From Treponema sp. (GTDB taxonomy: Bacteria; Spirochaetota; Spirochaetia; Treponematales; Treponemataceae): DNA of 64,000 bases. The DNA is taken from positions 26,050 to 90,049 of the forward strand of contig JAFYZU010000023.1 of assembly GCA_017548565.1 (NCBI GenBank), read 5' to 3'. The notes below the pieces were generated by a model. It was not told the origin of the DNA and made no database searches. It saw nothing but the letters and a program-made list of their open reading frames with translations. Made by a program: the position numbers and the translations under genes. Positions 60,004-64,000 of the stretch are shown piece after piece (the first letter of the stretch is position 1; each line of letters opens with the position of its first letter).

Positions 60004-61241
60004 TAATCAATCCTTCGAAAGCAAAAGGTTTTTTTGTTGCTCCTCCATCAAAAAGCATGGCACATCGTCTTCTTATCTGCGCAGCCTTGTCTGACGGGAA
60101 AAGCGTCATAAACAATGTTGCATTTTCAGAGGATATAAAGGCAACTTTAGAATGCATAAAACAGCTTGGTGCTTCCTTTACAGTAAAAGATAATCAGGTA
60201 ACGGTAACCGGAAATCCGGAGTTTCTTTTTTCTGATTCAGGTGATGAAAAAATTTATAACTGCAATGAATCGGGTTCAACGCTGAGATTTTTTATCCCTC
60301 TTTCAATGCTCAACAACCGTAAATCAACCTTCACCGGAAGCAAGGTTTTAATGTCCCGTCCGCTATCTGTTTATGAAGAAATCTGTAGAAAACAGAAAAT
60401 AGATTTTAACCGGACAAAGGATGGAATAGAAATCTGCGGTAAGCTTAAGCCTGGAACGTTTGAAATCAGGGGAAATATCAGCAGTCAGTTTATTACGGGG
60501 CTTTTATTTGCACTTCCGCTTTTAGAAAAAGACAGTGAGCTTATTCTTACAGAATCGATTGAAAGTAGGTCTTATATTGATCTTACCCTTGAAGCACAGA
60601 AACAGTTTGGAATTAAAATTCAATGGAAAAATGACAATACGCTTTTTATTCAGGGGAATCAGTCGTATAACTGCTACGAGGTTACTGTAGAAGGAGACTA
60701 TTCAAATGCCGCATTTTTCGAAGCGCTTAATATTCTCAGAGGAAATGTTCAGATAAAAGGTCTTAATAAACAATCTTTGCAGGGAGATAAAGTCTGTTTT
60801 GACTATTTTCAGGAAATTAAAAACGGTTTTACTTCTATTGATATTTCGGACTGTCCTGATCTTGGACCTGTTTTGTTTATCGTTGCAGCTTGTTTTAAAG
60901 GCGCGGAGTTTACTGGGACCGGAAGATTGAAAATAAAGGAAAGTGATCGTGGAAGGGTAATGTGTAATGAGCTTTCAAAATTCGGAGTAAAATCCCTTCA
61001 GGAAGAAAACAGGATTGTAATATATGAATCACAATTGAAAAAGCCTGAAAAAACTGTAGACGGTCACAACGATCACAGGGTTGTAATGAGCCTTGCAGTC
61101 CTGATGACGATTACTGGAGGAAGGCTTGAAGGAGCAGGGGCTGTCAAAAAAAGCTTCCCTGATTTTTTCAGAAGATTAAAGGAACTTTCGATAGATTTTA
61201 AATTTGAAGCAGAAGGAGAATCAGATGGGTTGGATAACTAA
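60000..61241 (+). CDS. aroA: 3-phosphoshikimate 1-carboxyvinyltransferase (EPSP synthase)
   Basis: AroA adds enolpyruvate from PEP to shikimate-3-phosphate. The 413-residue sequence shows APPSKSMAHRLLICAALSDG (phosphate-binding Lys/Arg), NCNESGSTLRFFIPL, GNISSQFITGLLFALPL, the DCPDLGPVLFIVAACF segment with the catalytic Asp, ESDRGRVM and the C-terminal GHNDHRVVMSLAVL. The GNxGT-type loop reads NESGSTLRF, seen in many class I or II variants. The start overlaps the AroE-AroK stop by four bases (ATGA). Confidence 0.94.
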   Translation: MIINPSKAKGFFVAPPSKSMAHRLLICAALSDGKSVINNVAFSEDIKATLECIKQLGASFTVKDNQVTVTGNPEFLFSDSGDEKIYNCNESGSTLRFFIPLSMLNNRKSTFTGSKVLMSRPLSVYEEICRKQKIDFNRTKDGIEICGKLKPGTFEIRGNISSQFITGLLFALPLLEKDSELILTESIESRSYIDLTLEAQKQFGIKIQWKNDNTLFIQGNQSYNCYEVTVEGDYSNAAFFEALNILRGNVQIKGLNKQSLQGDKVCFDYFQEIKNGFTSIDISDCPDLGPVLFIVAACFKGAEFTGTGRLKIKESDRGRVMCNELSKFGVKSLQEENRIVIYESQLKKPEKTVDGHNDHRVVMSLAVLMTITGGRLEGAGAVKKSFPDFFRRLKELSIDFKFEAEGESDGLDN

Positions 61242-62082
61242 ACAAAATATCCTGATTGTCGGATTAGGATTAATGGGTGGAAGTTATGCAAAAGCATTAA
61301 AGCGGATCGGTTATAATATTATGGCAATCGATACAAATCGGGAGTCTATTCAGTATGCTCTTGAAAATGACATCATAAATGAGGGCGAAACGTTTGCAGA
61401 ACCTGAATTAATTAAAAAAGCAGATGCCGTTATATTTGCCCTGTATCCGCATGTTTTTATTAAATGGATAAAGGAAAATCAGAAATATTTTAAGGAAGGA
61501 ATCAGGATAACTGATGTTACCGGTGTAAAAAGCGCAGTTGTTTACGATATCCAGAATATCCTTCGTGATGATGTTGAATTCATTCCTTCGCATCCTATGG
61601 CTGGTCGTGAAGTTTATGGTGTTCAGAACAGTGATGATTCAATTTTTCATAATGCAAATTATATCGTTACGCCTACAAAGAAAAATACACAGGATGCGGT
61701 TGACTGGTGTAAGGATCTTGGTCGTCTTCTTGGTTTTAAACGCATTTCTGTCCTGACACCCGAGGAGCATGATGATATGATCGGTTTTGTATCACAGCTT
61801 ACTCATGTAATTGCGGTTGCACTGATGGACTGTAAGGATAATATTCATCTTGTAGATTATACGGGAGATTCTTTCCGTGATTTAACAAGAATTGCAAATA
61901 TCAACGATAAAATGTGGAGTGAACTGTTTTTGATGAACAAGCAGCCGCTTTTAGAGCAGATGAATCATTTTATAAGCGAAATGGAAGCTTTACGGGAGAT
62001 GTTAAAAAATGATGACAAAGATGGACTTCGTAAAAAGATGCAGCTTTCTACAAAGCGAAGGGCATTTTTCAATAAAAAATAA
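61225..62082 (+). CDS. tyrA: Prephenate dehydrogenase
   Basis: TyrA oxidises prephenate to 4-hydroxyphenylpyruvate for tyrosine. I start at the ATG at 61225 (MGWITKQNILIVGLGLMGG), 285 residues, from the AAGGAG site at 61213-61218. The upstream TTG at 61204 is rejected. The NAD-binding IVGLGLMGGSYAKAL is at the N-terminus, followed by TDVTGVKSAVV, the catalytic His in FIPSHPMAGREVYG, and the helical dimer domain with SQLTHVIAVALMD. No chorismate mutase or ACT domain is fused. It overlaps aroA by 17 bases. Confidence 0.93.
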   Translation: MGWITKQNILIVGLGLMGGSYAKALKRIGYNIMAIDTNRESIQYALENDIINEGETFAEPELIKKADAVIFALYPHVFIKWIKENQKYFKEGIRITDVTGVKSAVVYDIQNILRDDVEFIPSHPMAGREVYGVQNSDDSIFHNANYIVTPTKKNTQDAVDWCKDLGRLLGFKRISVLTPEEHDDMIGFVSQLTHVIAVALMDCKDNIHLVDYTGDSFRDLTRIANINDKMWSELFLMNKQPLLEQMNHFISEMEALREMLKNDDKDGLRKKMQLSTKRRAFFNKK

Positions 62083-62099
62083 ATTACAGGAGGCATACT

Positions 62100-63131
62100 A
62101 TGAATATGGAATTTGAACGAAAACTTACAATCCCCGCTGAGGTAAAGGAACAGTATCCGGTAACAGCAAGGGTCACAGATATAGTTGAAAAAAAACGTGC
62201 AGAGCTCAAGGCAATTTTTGAAGGAAGAAACAACAGGCTTATTCTTATTGCAGGTCCTTGTTCCGCTGACAATGAAGAGGCTGTTCTTGATTACATGGGA
62301 CGAATGATTATGGTTCAGAAAAAAGTAAAGGATAAAATAATGATTGTTCCCCGTTTATATACAAATAAACCTAGAACAACAGGTGAAGGTTATAAGGGAC
62401 TTCTTCACAATCCTGATCCTGCCGGTAAACCTGACATGTACAAGGGACTTTTACGCACACGATCAATTCATATGAATGCCGTTGAACAGACTGGCTTTAT
62501 CTATGCTGATGAAATGCTCTATCCTGAAAATTATAAATATCTTGATGACATTCTCGGTTATGTTGCAGTAGGTGCACGCTCTGTCGAGGATCAGCAGCAC
62601 AGACTTACTGCATCTGGAATTGAAGTTCCTGTAGGGATGAAAAATCCGACGTCCGGTGATTTTAATGTAATGATGAATGCAATTTCTGCCGCACAGCATA
62701 AGCATACTTTCATATACAGGGGATGGGAGGTTCATTCGCAGGGAAATCCCTGGGCACATGCAATTTTACGCGGTTCAACAAGCAAGCATTCTGCAAACGT
62801 TCCAAACTATCATTATGAGGATCTTGTAAGATTATGTGATTGTTATGAAGCAAAGCCTGAACTTACTAATCCTGCACTTATCATTGATACAAATCACTCA
62901 AATTCGGATAAGAATCCTTTTGAACAGCCAAGAATTATATTTGATGTTCTGAATTCATGTAATCATTCACAGAGAATTAAAAAGTTAGTAAAGGGATTTA
63001 TGATTGAATCGTATATCGAGGACGGTGCTCAAAAGCCCGGCGAAGGATGCTACGGTAAATCCATTACGGATCCGTGTCTCGGCTGGGAAAAAACCGAAAA
63101 GCTTATTTATGATATAGCAGAAAAGATATAA
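62100..63131 (+). CDS. aroF: 3-deoxy-7-phosphoheptulonate synthase (DAHP synthase), type I
   Basis: This enzyme starts the aromatic pathway from PEP and erythrose-4-phosphate. The 343-residue protein has the type I alpha (AroF/G/H) marks: LILIAGPCSADNEEAVLDYM, VPRLYTNKPRTTGEGYKGLL, VGARSVEDQQHRLTASG, VGMKNPTSGDF, and the metal site in IIDTNHSNSDKNP with the closing GKSITDPCLGWEKTE. In this subtype Phe, Tyr or Trp inhibit; which one cannot be read here. It is the last gene of the operon and is followed by a terminator. With it the operon covers every shikimate step except 3-dehydroquinate dehydratase. Confidence 0.94.
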   Translation: MNMEFERKLTIPAEVKEQYPVTARVTDIVEKKRAELKAIFEGRNNRLILIAGPCSADNEEAVLDYMGRMIMVQKKVKDKIMIVPRLYTNKPRTTGEGYKGLLHNPDPAGKPDMYKGLLRTRSIHMNAVEQTGFIYADEMLYPENYKYLDDILGYVAVGARSVEDQQHRLTASGIEVPVGMKNPTSGDFNVMMNAISAAQHKHTFIYRGWEVHSQGNPWAHAILRGSTSKHSANVPNYHYEDLVRLCDCYEAKPELTNPALIIDTNHSNSDKNPFEQPRIIFDVLNSCNHSQRIKKLVKGFMIESYIEDGAQKPGEGCYGKSITDPCLGWEKTEKLIYDIAEKI

Positions 63132-63139
63132 AAAATAAG

Positions 63140-63170
63140 GGCTGTACTTAGAATAAAGTACAGCCTTTAT
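63140..63170. terminator. Terminator after the aromatic operon
   Basis: GGCTGTACTT (63140-63149) and AAGTACAGCC (63156-63165) form a perfect 10-bp stem with a 6-base loop followed by TTTATTATT. On the minus strand it is followed by TTATTTTTT and may also end the aldolase transcript. Confidence 0.8.
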
Positions 63171-63185
63171 TATTACAGCTTAATG

Positions 63186-63270
63186 CTTAGTCGAGTGCAT
63201 GAGCCGGTCGTTATGCGACCTTACCTGGTTTTGCTTTTGCAAAACCAGCCACATCTTAGTCGAGAGCATG
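63186..63270. repeat. Duplicated aldolase 3' end with two hairpins between
   Basis: CTTAGTCGAGTGCATG (63186-63201) and CTTAGTCGAGAGCATG (63255-63270) match at 15 of 16 bases. The second copy is the end of the aldolase gene (HALD and stop); the first keeps the same codons (HALD, stop) in the same frame downstream. Between them are two perfect hairpins, GGTCG/CGACC (63206-63220) and CTGGTTTTGC/GCAAAACCAG (63225-63248). Confidence 0.75.
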
Positions 63271-64000
63271 TCCAGCACTTCCGAGTACTTCGATATTCTT
63301 ATGCATGTACATCTTCTTAGCTTCATCACGGGCAGCAGAAAGAAACTGGCGTGGGTCGAAAGCTTCCGGATTTTCTGCAAGGAACTTTCTTACAGCAGCA
63401 GTCATTGCAAGACGGCCATCAGAGTCGATGTTGATCTTACATACAGCAGACTTAGCAGCCTTGCGGAGCTGTTCTTCTGGAATACCAACTGAGTCAGGAA
63501 TCTTTCCGCCAAACTGTTCAATAATCTTTACATATTCAACAGGAACAGAAGAAGATCCGTGAAGTACGATTGGGAATCCTGGGAGCTTCTTTTCAATTTC
63601 TTCAAGTACGTTGAAAGCCAGTGGAGGAGGAATAAGAACACCGTCAGCAGTGCGTGTACACTGAGCCGGAGTGAACTTACAGCGTCCGTGTGAAGTACCA
63701 ATAGAAATTGCAAGAGAATCACATCCTGTTTTTGATGTAAAGTCTACAACTTCTTCAGGCTTTGTATATTTAGATTCTTCAGCAGAAACTTCGTCTTCAA
63801 CACCACCAAGTACACCAAGTTCAGCTTCTACAGTAACATCATACTGATGAGCATAATCAACAACCTGCTTTGTAAGTGCAACGTTTTCATCGTAAGGAAG
63901 TGCAGAACCATCAATCATAACAGAAGAGAATCCGTTATCAATACAGTCCTTAGCAACTTCAAAGTTTGGACCGTGGTCAAGGTGAAGTACGATTGGAATA
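63256..64000 (-). CDS. fba: Fructose-bisphosphate aldolase class II, 5' end outside window
   Basis: The frame is open through the right edge (about 248 codons of a protein usually near 330). Class II marks are visible: VLHLDHGPNFEVAKDCI with the zinc His and substrate Asp, SVMIDGSALPYDENV, VEAELGVLGGVEDEV with the zinc Glu, AISIGTSHGRCKF with a zinc His, and VLHGSSSVP. The C-terminal part has KINIDSDGRLAMTAAVRK, as in the long (type B) subgroup. The enzyme splits fructose-1,6-bisphosphate in glycolysis. Its 3' end is repeated once, 53 bases downstream, in a degenerate form. Confidence 0.93.
   Translation of the reverse strand, partial: IPIVLHLDHGPNFEVAKDCIDNGFSSVMIDGSALPYDENVALTKQVVDYAHQYDVTVEAELGVLGGVEDEVSAEESKYTKPEEVVDFTSKTGCDSLAISIGTSHGRCKFTPAQCTRTADGVLIPPPLAFNVLEEIEKKLPGFPIVLHGSSSVPVEYVKIIEQFGGKIPDSVGIPEEQLRKAAKSAVCKINIDSDGRLAMTAAVRKFLAENPEAFDPRQFLSAARDEAKKMYMHKNIEVLGSAGHALD

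Noticed and set aside
1..64000. CRISPR arrays, tRNA or rRNA genes, insertion sequences and prophage genes
   Set aside because: No regular direct repeats with spacers, no tRNA-like cloverleaf in the gaps, and no transposase, integrase or phage structural proteins were found on reading both strands.

Overview
The window is a chromosomal segment of a spirochaete of the genus Treponema, most likely a free-living or gut-associated species rather than T. pallidum. This rests on gene content and protein resemblance, not on a search: a cheA-cheW/R-cheX-cheY operon, a FabV/Ter-type enoyl reductase, many small lipoproteins with loose spirochaetal lipoboxes, FGE-fold lipoproteins, a class III cyclase and several c-di-GMP proteins. 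No rRNA, tRNA, CRISPR array, transposase or phage gene was seen, and no stretch over 300 bases lacks a gene.

Layout. 1-754: a GH130 phosphorylase running off the left edge. 990-10424: one co-directional run for type II fatty acid synthesis and acetyl-CoA carboxylase (acpP-fabH-fabD-fabG-fabF-fabZ-fabV-accB-accC-accD-accA). 10457-11539: an SGNH esterase. 11542-20770: a visibly AT-richer island. On its minus strand are a C39-peptidase ABC exporter, HlyD adaptor, TolC-like channel and two paralogous small lipoproteins. On its plus strand are a double-glycine-leader protein with a cysteine-peptidase-like body, an FGE-fold lipoprotein with an SH3-like tail, and a radical SAM/SPASM enzyme. 20844-36324: mixed housekeeping and signalling (FliG, GGDEF/EAL, CysK, adenylate/guanylate cyclase, S21, HD phosphohydrolase, GlyA, M28 peptidase, GGDEF, TraB-like, FeoA-FeoB). 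36363-42383: cell-surface proteins (FGE lipoprotein, large beta-helix-like lipoprotein, small lipoprotein, predicted outer-membrane barrel). 42555-47416: the chemotaxis operon. 47531-55272: MalQ, a two-component pair whose kinase senses through a cytoplasmic LacI-like domain, a split chromate transporter, DeoD, ManA and an unknown membrane protein. 55304-63165: an aromatic amino acid operon (pheA-aroB-aroC-aroE/K-aroA-tyrA-aroF) behind a Phe/Tyr-rich leader peptide and an attenuator. 63256-64000: class II aldolase running off the right edge.

The two strongest discoveries are the aromatic attenuator (leader peptide, terminator and a perfect competing pairing can all be read directly) and the double-glycine/C39/radical SAM export island, where a whole secretion route, a large unusual cargo, a maturase and possible immunity or anchoring lipoproteins sit together. 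A third, window-wide pattern is that many first genes have a -10 box 6-8 bases before the start codon and no Shine-Dalgarno, which predicts leaderless mRNAs. Further RNA-level signals are a 16-bp helix able to hide the rpsU ribosome site, and two terminators whose U-tract touches the next start codon.
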